Positions 54,704-63,844 of a stretch of 64,000 bases of DNA are shown piece by piece. The stretch comes from Bhargavaea sp. CC-171006 (GTDB lineage: Bacteria; Bacillota; Bacilli; Bacillales_A; Planococcaceae): the NCBI RefSeq assembly GCF_009761675.1, contig NZ_QUZH01000006.1:1-64000 (forward strand), written 5' to 3'. The position numbers and the translations under genes were made by a program. Numbering within the stretch: position 1 is the first letter of the stretch; every line of letters starts with the position of its first letter. Under the pieces are notes generated by a model. It ran no database searches and was not told the DNA's origin. It saw only the letters and a program-made list of their open reading frames with translations.

Positions 54704-55924
54704 ATGAAAGACGAGAAAAGCCGTATTCTGGACATGCTGGAACAAGGGACTATCAGCGCAGACGAAGCATTGCGTCTTTTGGAAAAGTTCGAGAGCAACC
54801 GGGAAGCCGTGAAGGATAGCCATCCGGAAATCCGTGACGGGCAAGCGGACAAGCAGGAAACAGATTCCCAGCCTGCATCGGCCGGTGAGGAAGCGGACAA
54901 CTGGCAGGGGGACTTCCAAGAAGACGCCCAGCCGGAAAGCGAAGAACACCGCTCCGGAAAACAGGCATCGATGGACGACTTCCTGGAAGACGTCCGCCGC
55001 GACTTTACGACGATCGGCAACCGGTTCATGCAGTTCATGCAGACGGCGGTCGACCGCGTGAAGACGTTCGACCTCGACAAGCCATTTGGCGAGCCGATCG
55101 TTTTCCGGGAGACCTTCTCCAAAAGTGCAGAGGGTATCGAAGAGATTACTGTCGACTTATCGATGGGCAGCTTTGACATCCGGATCGGAGAAGGGGAAGA
55201 GCTCCGGGCCGAGTGCGAAGTGAAGGTGCACCGCGCGGAAGACGAGGCAGAGGCGAAGCGGGAATTCGGAGAACGATTCCTCTTCATCACGGATGGCAGC
55301 CGCCTACGCGTCACGAACGACCAAAAGATGACCCAGGTGAATGTCGTGCTTCATGTGCCTGAAAAGCAATATAAGAAACTCTCTGTGCGCATGTTCAACG
55401 GCACATTCAAATCCGGCGCCGGACTGACGGCGGCAAATGTGAGGGTGCGCACGGCCAACGGCAAAATCGAGGCGGATAATCTCCACTTCGATGAGGCGGA
55501 GTTCGAGACTGCAAACGGTGCGATCCGCCTGACGGACATCCACGGCGAGCAGGTTGAGGCCGAGACGCTCAACGGCCGGATCGACATCGACGGCATGCTG
55601 AAGGACATCGAGGCCCAGTCGGTGAACGGCCATGTCATCGTCACGACACGCGATGCCGAATCCCGCAAGGTGGAGGCTACCGCCATGTCCGGAAGCGTAG
55701 AAGTATATGTGCCGCAGGATGCCGGCATTGAAGGGGAAGTTTCCTCGAACTTTGGCCGGATGGATATCCGCATGCCGGACATCACCCGGACAAAGGAACA
55801 GGAGCAACTGCTGCAGAAATCCATCCGATTCCGCAAAGAAGGCGGCAACCCGGATCTTCCTCCGCTCCGCATCAAGGGCGAGGCCAAGACGGGCACCATC
55901 ATCGTCGGCTATATCGGAAACTGA
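54704..55924 (+). CDS. yvlB: YvlB-like DUF4097 protein
   Basis: 406 residues. The N-terminus (MLEQGTISADEALRLLEKFE) is the SHOCT-like helical module, followed by a charged, probably disordered linker (about 45-100) and a C-terminal DUF4097 beta-helix of repeated strands (GLTAANVRVRTANGKIEADN, FETANGAIRLTDIHGEQVEA, ETLNGRIDIDGMLKDIEAQS). No signal peptide. Position downstream of uvrA matches B. subtilis yvlB. Envelope-stress-related genes often surround this family; role unproven. Its yvlC and yvlD neighbours of B. subtilis are absent here. Confidence 0.88.
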   Translation: MKDEKSRILDMLEQGTISADEALRLLEKFESNREAVKDSHPEIRDGQADKQETDSQPASAGEEADNWQGDFQEDAQPESEEHRSGKQASMDDFLEDVRRDFTTIGNRFMQFMQTAVDRVKTFDLDKPFGEPIVFRETFSKSAEGIEEITVDLSMGSFDIRIGEGEELRAECEVKVHRAEDEAEAKREFGERFLFITDGSRLRVTNDQKMTQVNVVLHVPEKQYKKLSVRMFNGTFKSGAGLTAANVRVRTANGKIEADNLHFDEAEFETANGAIRLTDIHGEQVEAETLNGRIDIDGMLKDIEAQSVNGHVIVTTRDAESRKVEATAMSGSVEVYVPQDAGIEGEVSSNFGRMDIRMPDITRTKEQEQLLQKSIRFRKEGGNPDLPPLRIKGEAKTGTIIVGYIGN

Positions 55925-55932
55925 AGAACATC

Positions 55933-55971
55933 AAAAAGACGGAAGGCACAAGTGGCCTTCCGTCCTTTTTT
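55933..55971 (+). terminator. Terminator of yvlB
   Basis: Perfect 10-bp stem (55938-55947 against 55955-55964) then six T residues. Confidence 0.92.
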
Positions 55972-55992
55972 GCGTCTGGGTGTCCGTCTTGC

Positions 55993-56067
55993 GAAAGTGA
56001 TGAATCGGTCGGTGAAAGTGACGAAAGCCTCCTTGAAAGTGACGAAAGGCGTCTTGAAAGTGACGAA
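55993..56067. repeat. Four-copy array, 21-nt period (family B)
   Basis: GAAAGTGACGAA cores start at 55993 (one change), 56014, 56035 and 56056, exactly 21 nt apart, with unrelated 9-nt spacers. It starts 22 nt after the yvlB terminator and lies between convergent genes. Same family as 17912-17965, 38 kb away. Confidence 0.9.
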
Positions 56068-56099
56068 TCAGCTGACCCCGATACCCGATCCCATACGGC

Positions 56100-56657
56100 C
56101 TATTGCCCCTTGCCGTAATACCAGTTGATCACGGCGAATGCAATGGCGCGGGCACATTGCCTCCTGTACCGATCATTTTTCAGGAGCCCGGCTTCCGTGC
56201 GGTTGGTCATGAATCCGCACTCTAAAAGGACAGCGGGCATGCGGGTCTCGCGGACGACGGCGAAGTTGGCGCGCTTGACTCCGCGGTTTCTCCGGCCGGT
56301 GGCGGAGACGAGCGCCGCCTGGACATGTCCCGCGAGCAGTTCCGACTGGCGCTGTGCACGCGGATAGATATAGGTCTCGATGCCATTCGCCTCATTCCAG
56401 CCCGTGCCGTACGCATTGGCGTGGATCGAGATATAAGCATCGGCCCCCCAGCTGTTCGCCTTGCGCACACGTTCCGCCAGCGGAACGTCACGACCTGATG
56501 CATGTGCCGTCATCACCGTGATTCCTTCGGCCTTGAGAAGCTTTTCTGCATACGCTGAAACCGATGTGTTAAAGGCAAATTCCAGCATTGATCCGTCGGG
56601 CGTCCGCTTGCCCGGTGTTGTGGGTCCGTGGCCGGCATCCAGCATGATTTTCTTCAT
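56100..56657 (-). CDS. N-acetylmuramoyl-L-alanine amidase (Amidase_3)
   Basis: 185 residues, catalytic domain only. Zn ligands: IMLDAGHGPTTPGKRTPDGS (His), the glutamate of SMLEFAFN, and SIHANAYGTGWN (His); catalytic Glu in PAVLLECGFMTN. No signal peptide, SH3 or SPOR domain, unlike most vegetative amidases, so release may need cell lysis, as for CwlC-type or phage-type enzymes. The ATG at 56657 is 9 nt after GGAGGTG; an in-frame TTG at 56663 is closer. A lone minus-strand gene inside an otherwise plus-strand block. Confidence 0.9.
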   Translation of the reverse strand: MKKIMLDAGHGPTTPGKRTPDGSMLEFAFNTSVSAYAEKLLKAEGITVMTAHASGRDVPLAERVRKANSWGADAYISIHANAYGTGWNEANGIETYIYPRAQRQSELLAGHVQAALVSATGRRNRGVKRANFAVVRETRMPAVLLECGFMTNRTEAGLLKNDRYRRQCARAIAFAVINWYYGKGQ

Positions 56658-56807
56658 CTTCAATACACCTCCGCCTGTTACATAGAGCTGTAAGGCATGG
56701 CGGATACACCCGAATCAGGGCTTTCGGATAAAAGCGATGTTCATTGACCGAATCTTTGTTAGAATATAGGGCATGGCCGACATTCGGCAGCGAAGGGGGC
56801 AATGCCG

Positions 56808-57743
56808 ATGGATCACGTGACGGTAAAAGACGTGATGGAACGTTTCGGACTTGAACTGTCTGCGGGCGCGGAAGGGGTCGGGCGGCATATCGCCAGCAGC
56901 GACATTTCCCGTCCCGGACTTGAAGTGGCCGGCTTCTTCGAATATTACCCGGCGAACCGCATTCAACTCCTGGGGAAAAGCGAGATCTCATTTTTCTCGA
57001 TGCTTCCCCGTCTTGACAAGATGGAGCGCGCCCGGAAGCTCTGCTCTCCGGACACGCCCATGATTGTCGTCTGCCACAGCATGCGGATTCCTCCGGAACT
57101 TGTGGCGGCGGCGGAGGAGGAGCAGGTGCCGCTCTTATCGTCACCGATGACGACGACCAAACTGTCGAACAAATTGAGCGACTTCCTCGAAAACCGTCTT
57201 GCTCCGATGACGGCGGTGCATGGCGTCCTGCTTGATATCTATGGGCTTGGCGTCCTGATCACGGGCAAAAGCGGCATCGGCAAAAGCGAGGTGGCGCTCG
57301 ACTTGGTCAAGCGCGGGCACCGGCTCGTCGCGGATGACATGGTGGAAATCCGACAGGTGGCGGAAGACACTTTGGTCGGCAATCCGCCGGAGCTGCTCCG
57401 CCATCTGCTTGAGATCCGCGGGCTCGGCATCATCGATGTACAGATGCTTTTCGGGGCGAGCGCCATCCGTGACTTCAAGCGCATCACGCTCGTCATTGAC
57501 CTGGAACTTTGGGATCCGGGACGTACCTATGACCGTCTTGGGCTCGAGGAAGAGAAACTGAAAATCCTCGATACCGAGCTGACACGGCTCACCGTGCCGG
57601 TGCGTCCGGGACGGAACATGTCGTCAATCGTCGAGGTGGCGGCGATGAACCATCGAATGAAGCAAATGGGCATGAACGCAGCCGAGCAGTTTTCCGATCG
57701 GCTGAACGATATGATCGGACGGGAACAGGACCCGTCCTACTAA
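56808..57743 (+). CDS. hprK: HPr kinase/phosphorylase
   Basis: 311 residues. N-terminal domain (about 1-125), then Walker [10 protein letters not shown] (about 154-162), the capping [10 protein letters not shown], and the family signature [16 protein letters not shown]. Phosphorylates HPr on Ser46 at high fructose-1,6-bisphosphate and reverses it, controlling CcpA and sugar uptake. The ATG at 56808 follows AAGGGGGC by 6 nt. First gene of the hprK-lgt-yvoD-ppaX-yvoF cluster. Confidence 0.97.
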   Translation: MDHVTVKDVMERFGLELSAGAEGVGRHIASSDISRPGLEVAGFFEYYPANRIQLLGKSEISFFSMLPRLDKMERARKLCSPDTPMIVVCHSMRIPPELVAAAEEEQVPLLSSPMTTTKLSNKLSDFLENRLAPMTAVHGVLLDIYGLGVLITGKSGIGKSEVALDLVKRGHRLVADDMVEIRQVAEDTLVGNPPELLRHLLEIRGLGIIDVQMLFGASAIRDFKRITLVIDLELWDPGRTYDRLGLEEEKLKILDTELTRLTVPVRPGRNMSSIVEVAAMNHRMKQMGMNAAEQFSDRLNDMIGREQDPSY

Positions 57744-57785
57744 GCCGGCAATCCCGCCGGTGTGCACGGAAGAAGGGGTCATTGA

Positions 57786-58595
57786 ATGCAGTTTACTCTC
57801 GCGGCGATCGATCCGATCGCCTTTTCTCTCGGACCGATCGACGTCCGGTGGTACGGGATCCTCATTGCGACAGGAATCGTGCTCGGGTTCCTCGTCGTTC
57901 AGCGGGAAGCGGTGAAGAGGGGCCTCCATCCCGACTTCATGACGGACTTCCTCATCTGGGCAGTGCCGATCTCAATCGTGGGTGCCCGGCTCTACTATGT
58001 CATCTTCCAGTGGGAGTACTACCGGGACGATCCCGGAAGAATCTTCAAGATCTGGGAAGGCGGGCTCGCCATTCACGGCGCGCTGATCGCGGCAGTGATT
58101 ACGGCCATCATCTATACAAGGAAGCACGGTGTATCATTCTGGAAAGTCGCGGACATCACGGCACCCGGCCTGCTCATCGGCCAGATTCTCGGCCGATGGG
58201 GTAACTTCGTGAATCAGGAAGCGCACGGCGGGCCGGTCGCAGATGACTGGTGGGGCTATTCCGCACTGCCGGACTGGATCGTCAATCAGATGACAATCGA
58301 TGGCGTGACCTATCATCCGACGTTCCTTTATGAATCGGTCTGGAACCTGATCGGACTTTTGCTGATCTTGTTTGTACTCCGCCGGATGAATCCGGAGCGC
58401 GGCGTCATTTTCCTGTTTTACATCGCATGGTACTCGTTCGGCCGCTTCTTCATCGAGGGAATGCGGACGGACAGCCTGATGGCTTCCGGCCTGAAGGCGG
58501 CACAGATTGTCTCGATGATCGGGTTCTTCGGCGCGATCGTGATTTATGTGGTCCGCCGGTTCGTGATGAATATCCGCACACGCTATAAAGAATAA
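57786..58595 (+). CDS. lgt: Prolipoprotein diacylglyceryl transferase
   Basis: 269 residues, seven membrane helices. Transfers diacylglycerol from phosphatidylglycerol to the lipobox cysteine of prolipoproteins at the membrane. Signature GRWGNFVNQEAHGGPV (about 137-152), with essential-residue motifs IGARLYYVIF-like and HPTFLYESVWNL, and GRFFIEGMRTDSL near the C-terminus. Confidence 0.97.
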   Translation: MQFTLAAIDPIAFSLGPIDVRWYGILIATGIVLGFLVVQREAVKRGLHPDFMTDFLIWAVPISIVGARLYYVIFQWEYYRDDPGRIFKIWEGGLAIHGALIAAVITAIIYTRKHGVSFWKVADITAPGLLIGQILGRWGNFVNQEAHGGPVADDWWGYSALPDWIVNQMTIDGVTYHPTFLYESVWNLIGLLLILFVLRRMNPERGVIFLFYIAWYSFGRFFIEGMRTDSLMASGLKAAQIVSMIGFFGAIVIYVVRRFVMNIRTRYKE

Positions 58596-58655
58596 GTCAG
58601 CAGACGGCCCGGCTGAGCGGGCCTGAAAGATAAGCAAAGGATGTCGAACTGAAAC

Positions 58656-59603
58656 ATGTCTACTCTACGCAAAGGAATACAGGCGGGGCTGAAAACGACT
58701 TGGACGCTCGGCAAGATCATTTTCCCGATCACGCTGCTGGTCGTCATCCTGCAGCATACGCCCGTCCTCCCGTGGATCATCGACCTCGTGGCGCCGCTCA
58801 TGGGACTGTTCGGGCTAAGCGGAGAAGCGGCGATTCCCCTTGTCCTCGGTAATGCACTGAATCTGTATGCCGGCATCGCCGGCATCCTGTCGCTGGAACT
58901 GACGGTGAAGGAAGTCTTCATCCTGGCCGTCATGCTGTCGTTCTCGCATAACCTGTTTATCGAATCGGGCGTCGCGATGCGCGTCGGGGTCAAGCTCTGG
59001 GTCATCCTGGTCGTGCGCCTCGGACTTGCATCGGTTTCCGCCATTCTGATCAACCTGTTCTGGAAGGGCGGATCGGAAATTGCGCAGTATGGGATGGCGC
59101 CGGCACCGGAAGCGGCACCTGAAACCTGGGGAGCCATTGCCCTGCTCGGATTTGAAAAAGCAGGATTCGGAGTCCTGCAGCTTGCGGTGATTGTGATTCC
59201 GCTCATGGTCGCCATCCAGTTCCTGAAAGACGGAGGCTGGATGCAGAGGCTCTCCGCCAAGCTCGGGCCGCTTACGAAGCTGATCGGCGTCCAGCCAAAC
59301 GCCGGCATGACACTGGCCACCGGACTTGTCGCGGGACTGGCAATGGGAGCGGGCGTCATGATCCAGGCTGTGGAAGAGGACGGCGTCAGCAAAAAGGACG
59401 CGACACTCGTCCTTATCTTCCTCGTCAGCTGCCACGCGGTCATCGAAGACACACTGATCTTCGTTCCGCTCGGTATTCCGGTATGGCCGCTCCTGCTGAT
59501 CCGTGTGGTGACCGCGTTTGCGCTAACGATGGCGGTTGCTTGGGCATGGAAGCGGGCAGAACTATCCAAAGGGAAGGGAGTCGTGCTGCCGCATGGCCAA
59601 TAA
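58656..59603 (+). CDS. yvoD: YvoD-like nucleoside-recognition (Gate) domain protein
   Basis: A 315-residue membrane protein with about eight hydrophobic segments and two Gate-like halves (LGKIIFPITLLVVILQHTPV, FGVLQLAVIVIPLMVAIQFL). FSHNLFIESGVAM and CHAVIEDTLIF carry conserved His/Glu/Asp residues. Related to SpmA/SpmB-type proteins. Position between lgt and ppaX matches yvoD. Substrate unknown. It overlaps ppaX by 11 nt. Confidence 0.85.
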   Translation: MSTLRKGIQAGLKTTWTLGKIIFPITLLVVILQHTPVLPWIIDLVAPLMGLFGLSGEAAIPLVLGNALNLYAGIAGILSLELTVKEVFILAVMLSFSHNLFIESGVAMRVGVKLWVILVVRLGLASVSAILINLFWKGGSEIAQYGMAPAPEAAPETWGAIALLGFEKAGFGVLQLAVIVIPLMVAIQFLKDGGWMQRLSAKLGPLTKLIGVQPNAGMTLATGLVAGLAMGAGVMIQAVEEDGVSKKDATLVLIFLVSCHAVIEDTLIFVPLGIPVWPLLLIRVVTAFALTMAVAWAWKRAELSKGKGVVLPHGQ

Positions 59604-60252
59604 AATCGAAACCATCCTGTTTGACTTTGATGGGACTCTGTTTGATACGAACGATCTGATTATCGAAACCTTCATGGCGGTGCTCGGCAAGCATTTCCCG
59701 GGCCGCTATTCACGCGAGGACTGCCTACCGTTCATGGGGCCTCCGCTGCGTGAGACGTTCGAGGCGCTTGCGCCTGAGAATGTCGAGCAGATGATGGAAG
59801 AGTACGTGAACTGGAACCTGGAAAACCATGACAGACTGACGACGGAGTTCCCGGGCGTGTCTGACGTCCTCAAGAAGCTGAAGGCGCGCGGCCTCAAGAT
59901 GGCAATCGTCTCCACCAAGAGGAACAAAACCATTCACAGGGGCCTCGGCCTCATGGATGCGGACGGTATCTTCGACATAGTGATCGGATTGGACGACGTC
60001 ACTCACGCGAAACCCCATCCGGAACCGCTTCAGAAAGCGATGGACGCGCTTGGCGCCGACCCGGTGACTACACTGATGGTCGGCGATAACTCGCATGACA
60101 TCGAAGGCGGCCGCAATGCCGGCACTCTAACGGCAGGCGTTGCCTGGAGCGCGAAGGGAAGGGAGTTCATGGAATCCCTCAAGCCGGACTATATGCTGGA
60201 TGCAATCGAGGATCTGCTGGAGATTGCGGATGGGAAGGTCCGGGCGAAATGA
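59593..60252 (+). CDS. ppaX: Pyrophosphatase PpaX
   Basis: 219-residue HAD phosphatase: motif I DFDGTLFDTND (Asp nucleophile near 11), cap domain, motif II VSTKRNK, motif III lysine in KPHPEPL, motif IV VGDNSHDIEGG. In Bacillus PpaX hydrolyses the pyrophosphate released when HprK dephosphorylates HPr, fitting its operon with hprK. The ATG at 59593 lies within the yvoD end; its GGGAAGGGAG site is rather far (about 12 nt), so translation may rely on coupling. Confidence 0.93.
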   Translation: MANKIETILFDFDGTLFDTNDLIIETFMAVLGKHFPGRYSREDCLPFMGPPLRETFEALAPENVEQMMEEYVNWNLENHDRLTTEFPGVSDVLKKLKARGLKMAIVSTKRNKTIHRGLGLMDADGIFDIVIGLDDVTHAKPHPEPLQKAMDALGADPVTTLMVGDNSHDIEGGRNAGTLTAGVAWSAKGREFMESLKPDYMLDAIEDLLEIADGKVRAK

Positions 60253-60776
60253 GGCGGACCGACCGCCATCCTGCGCCGGTCAAAGGGACGAATCCGCTCT
60301 GGCACATGTACCGGACGGTCTCGTTCTTCAAGGTTGCCAAGAATTTCATCGTCATCCAGATTGGGCGGTATACCCCGTTCCTGTCCGTGAAGCGTTGGCT
60401 TTACCAAACATTTCTCGGCATGAACATCGGGGAGAAGACGGCGCTTGCGCTCATGGTCGTTCCGGATACGATGTTTCCGGAGCGCATCCGCATCGGCCGC
60501 AATTCGATCATAGGGTTTAACACGACGATCCTCGCCCACGAATACCTGACCGATGAATACCGGCTTGGTGATGTCATCATCGGCGACAACGTGATGATCG
60601 GCGCCAATACGACGATCCTGCCGGGAGTGGAGATCGGGGACGGCGCCACCGTCTCCGCTGCCTCGCTCGTCAACCGCGACATCCCCCCCGGCAGCCTTGC
60701 CGGGGGGAACCCGGTCCGCATCATCTACACCGCGGAACAACTGAAGGAACGGAAGAGAACCCCCCGTCAGCAATGA
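60249..60776 (+). CDS. yvoF: Hexapeptide-repeat acetyltransferase YvoF
   Basis: 175 residues. Left-handed beta-helix repeats: IRIGRNSIIGFNTTILAHEY, VIIGDNVMIGANTTILPGVE, IGDGATVSAASLVNRDIPPG; LAGGNPVRI ends the acetyl-CoA site. The ATGA overlap with ppaX shows one transcript. Position matches yvoF. Acceptor unknown; neighbours suggest envelope or sugar chemistry only weakly. Confidence 0.92.
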   Translation: MRRTDRHPAPVKGTNPLWHMYRTVSFFKVAKNFIVIQIGRYTPFLSVKRWLYQTFLGMNIGEKTALALMVVPDTMFPERIRIGRNSIIGFNTTILAHEYLTDEYRLGDVIIGDNVMIGANTTILPGVEIGDGATVSAASLVNRDIPPGSLAGGNPVRIIYTAEQLKERKRTPRQQ

Positions 60777-60788
60777 CGGGGGGTTCTT
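60757..60788 (+). terminator. Terminator at the end of the hprK cluster
   Basis: Perfect 14-bp stem (60757-60770 against 60775-60788 approx.) spanning the yvoF stop codon, with TTCTTAG behind. Confidence 0.82.
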
Positions 60789-60802
60789 AGGTATTGCGCT
60801 GA

Positions 60803-60922
60803 TATGTCAACGTTTCACTCGAGTATGTTAACGTTTCACTGGAGTATGTTAACGTTTCACTGGAGTATGTTAACGTCTCACTCGAGTATGTCAACGTCTC
60901 AATGAAATAACGCAACGTCTCA
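60803..60922. repeat. Six-copy array, 21-nt period (family C)
   Basis: Core TATGTTAACGTTTCA (C/T variants) starts at 60803, 60824, 60845, 60866, 60887 and 60908, each exactly 21 nt apart; the last is degenerate. The 6-nt spacers alternate CTCGAG, CTGGAG, CTGGAG, CTCGAG, then ATGAAA. Starts 15 nt after the yvoF terminator. Same family as 18167-18244. Confidence 0.93.
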
Positions 60923-61008
60923 TCGGAACGCACCAGCCCCTGCCGCTCCGGGGGAATCATCCGCGTAATGCCCATCCATTACCGGCGACCGGGAGACGGT
61001 CACTATGA

Positions 61009-61014
61009 TATAAT
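61009..61014 (+). promoter_or_regulatory. Possible -10 box of yvcD
   Basis: A perfect TATAAT lies 75 nt before the yvcD start; the -35 region 17 nt upstream is weak. Confidence 0.4.
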
Positions 61015-61089
61015 GGGTAGCTGAAAACATTTGAACCTATTTGTACCATTACGCGGCTTTGCCGCTTTCATAATGCGGAGGAATTTTTA

Positions 61090-62607
61090 TTGAACAACCA
61101 CTCTCAACAGGGAAACCATAAAAAAGTCATCAACTTCATACCGAACGGCGAATTCTATTACAAGAAGGCGCTCGGCGCACTGAAACGCGACGAAGTGGAG
61201 AAGGCCCACAAGTTTCTCAGCAGGGCGGCGGACCTGAGTCCGGAGGATGCTGACATCCTCCTTCAATACGCCATCCTGGAGATTGACATGGGGCGTTTTG
61301 AGCATGCCCGCGACTTGCTGATGACTGCGCATGACTCGGGCCCGGAAGATCCGGACACCCTGTTTTACCTGTCGGAGGTGCACGTCAATCTCGGCTATCT
61401 GCGGGATGCGATCCGGTATGCCCAGCGGTACCTCAAGCTCGCACCGGAAGGGTTGTATCGCGATGAGGCAATGGACATCATTGAGTTCTCGGAGCATGAG
61501 CTCTACGGGCTGCCGGATGATGCGGAAGGGGACGGGCGGCTCGACTATATCCTCGACCGCGGCCGCCGGCTGATGGAGTCCGGTGAATTTCGGGAAGCTG
61601 TCAGCCTCCTTGAATCGGCAATCGAGGAACACCCCGATTTCTGGGCGGCCTACAACAATCTGGCGCTCGCCTACTTCTATATCGGCGATACGGAGCAGGC
61701 CGAGGCCCTTCTGAATCAGGTGCTCCGGGGAGATAACGGCAACCTCCATGCCCTCTGCAACTTCGCAGTGTTCCACTTTTACAAGCAGGACGCTGAAGCC
61801 CTCAACCGGATGGTCTCCATCCTGCTGAAGATCCGTCCGATGCTCGTTGACCACCGCTATAAACTCGGGGCGACACTCGCGCTTGTCGGCCGCCATCAGG
61901 AGGCGTACGGCTGGCTGCGCGGCCTGCAGAGGATCGGCTTTGAAGGGGATCCGGGCTTTTATTTCTGGCTTGCGCATGCCGCGGCCATGATCGGAGAGGA
62001 TAAGGTCGCACGTGATGCATGGGCGATGCTCGTCTCGATGGATCCGTCCAAGGAAGGCAAAGAACCGTGGCTTCGGGCCCGCATTCCGGATACGCCCGAA
62101 AACGATCCGAAGTTCGTCATCGGCAAGCTGAACAGCGGGGAAGAGGGGCTGCGCCTGCTCGGCCTGTTCCTGACGGGCAAATCGATGCGCCGCGAAGACA
62201 TCCTGACACATCCGGAATGGCCGGATGTCGAGAAAATGTCGACGACCGAAAAACTGTTTCTGGCGAACGGCCTCGGTCACCGTCTGCCGGGACGGGACCG
62301 CGGGGAACTGCTCTATAACCGTGTGTTCGAAGCGACCGACCTGCTGTACAGCCGGTATGAGCCGCTTGCGGAAGAGGATCTGCCCATTCTGGAAATGTGG
62401 TTCCTTATGTGCAGCCGTGCGATCGACGAAAGCTATGCTTTCCGCAATCCGCGTGCAATTGCCGCATCGGCGGAGTACATGTACCGTTCTTCCCGACATG
62501 CGGGCACGACGAAAAAGGAAATTGCGGAAGCTTACGGCATTTCGGTGAAGACACTCACGAAGTATGTCAATGAACTGTTCCGCTTCCTGCCATTCCCGCG
62601 CAGTTAG
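61090..62607 (+). CDS. yvcD: YvcD-like TPR protein with C-terminal HTH
   Basis: 505 residues. Tetratricopeptide repeats occupy most of the protein (KALGALKRDEVEKAHKFLSR, EDPDTLFYLSEVHVNLGYLR, AYNNLALAYFYIGDTEQAEA, and others). The end, TTKKEIAEAYGISVKTLTKY, is a helix-turn-helix. TTG start with GGAGGAA upstream. Precedes trxB as in B. subtilis. A scaffolding or regulatory role is likely, unproven. Confidence 0.88.
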   Translation: MNNHSQQGNHKKVINFIPNGEFYYKKALGALKRDEVEKAHKFLSRAADLSPEDADILLQYAILEIDMGRFEHARDLLMTAHDSGPEDPDTLFYLSEVHVNLGYLRDAIRYAQRYLKLAPEGLYRDEAMDIIEFSEHELYGLPDDAEGDGRLDYILDRGRRLMESGEFREAVSLLESAIEEHPDFWAAYNNLALAYFYIGDTEQAEALLNQVLRGDNGNLHALCNFAVFHFYKQDAEALNRMVSILLKIRPMLVDHRYKLGATLALVGRHQEAYGWLRGLQRIGFEGDPGFYFWLAHAAAMIGEDKVARDAWAMLVSMDPSKEGKEPWLRARIPDTPENDPKFVIGKLNSGEEGLRLLGLFLTGKSMRREDILTHPEWPDVEKMSTTEKLFLANGLGHRLPGRDRGELLYNRVFEATDLLYSRYEPLAEEDLPILEMWFLMCSRAIDESYAFRNPRAIAASAEYMYRSSRHAGTTKKEIAEAYGISVKTLTKYVNELFRFLPFPRS

Positions 62608-62642
62608 GCAGAAATGTTGAGCCTGGGCTGCAAATGGAATAG

Positions 62643-63635
<993 letters not shown>

Positions 63636-63733
63636 TTTAATACGTTCTTAACCGCACTGTAACAGCGCTGCAATAAAAAGGGTGTATAGTCAGAAGTGTA
63701 AATTGACCCCCCTTTATGATTGAAATACTTTTA

Positions 63734-63770
63734 GACGGCACCGGGAACGCCCGGCTGCCGTCCTTTTTTG
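63734..63770 (+). terminator. Terminator of trxB region
   Basis: GC-rich stem (GACGGCACCGGG against CCCGGCTGCCGTC, one bulge), then TTTTTT. Confidence 0.88.
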
Positions 63771-63778
63771 CATTCCTT

Positions 63779-63808
63779 TTGTATCCCCTATCCGTTGCAT
63801 AGTATAAT
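63779..63808 (+). promoter_or_regulatory. Promoter of the NUDIX gene
   Basis: TTGTAT (63779-63784), 18-nt spacer, perfect TATAAT (63803-63808), 36 nt before the start codon. Confidence 0.6.
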
Positions 63809-63844
63809 AAAGGGTAGAATGTTTTCCGGGAAGGTGGGAGACCG

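Noticed and set aside
60803-60922. CRISPR array
   Set aside because: Repeats of 11-15 nt with 6-10 nt spacers are far too short, spacers are sometimes identical, and no cas genes are present. The same holds for the other arrays.
60787-60975. Minus-strand ORF coding for a repeated ETLTYSS heptapeptide
   Set aside because: The 21-nt period automatically keeps a frame open; no good ribosome site precedes it and the family D array with a 20-nt period shows that coding is not the common principle.
61087-62499. 470-residue minus-strand ORF
   Set aside because: Antisense shadow of yvcD.
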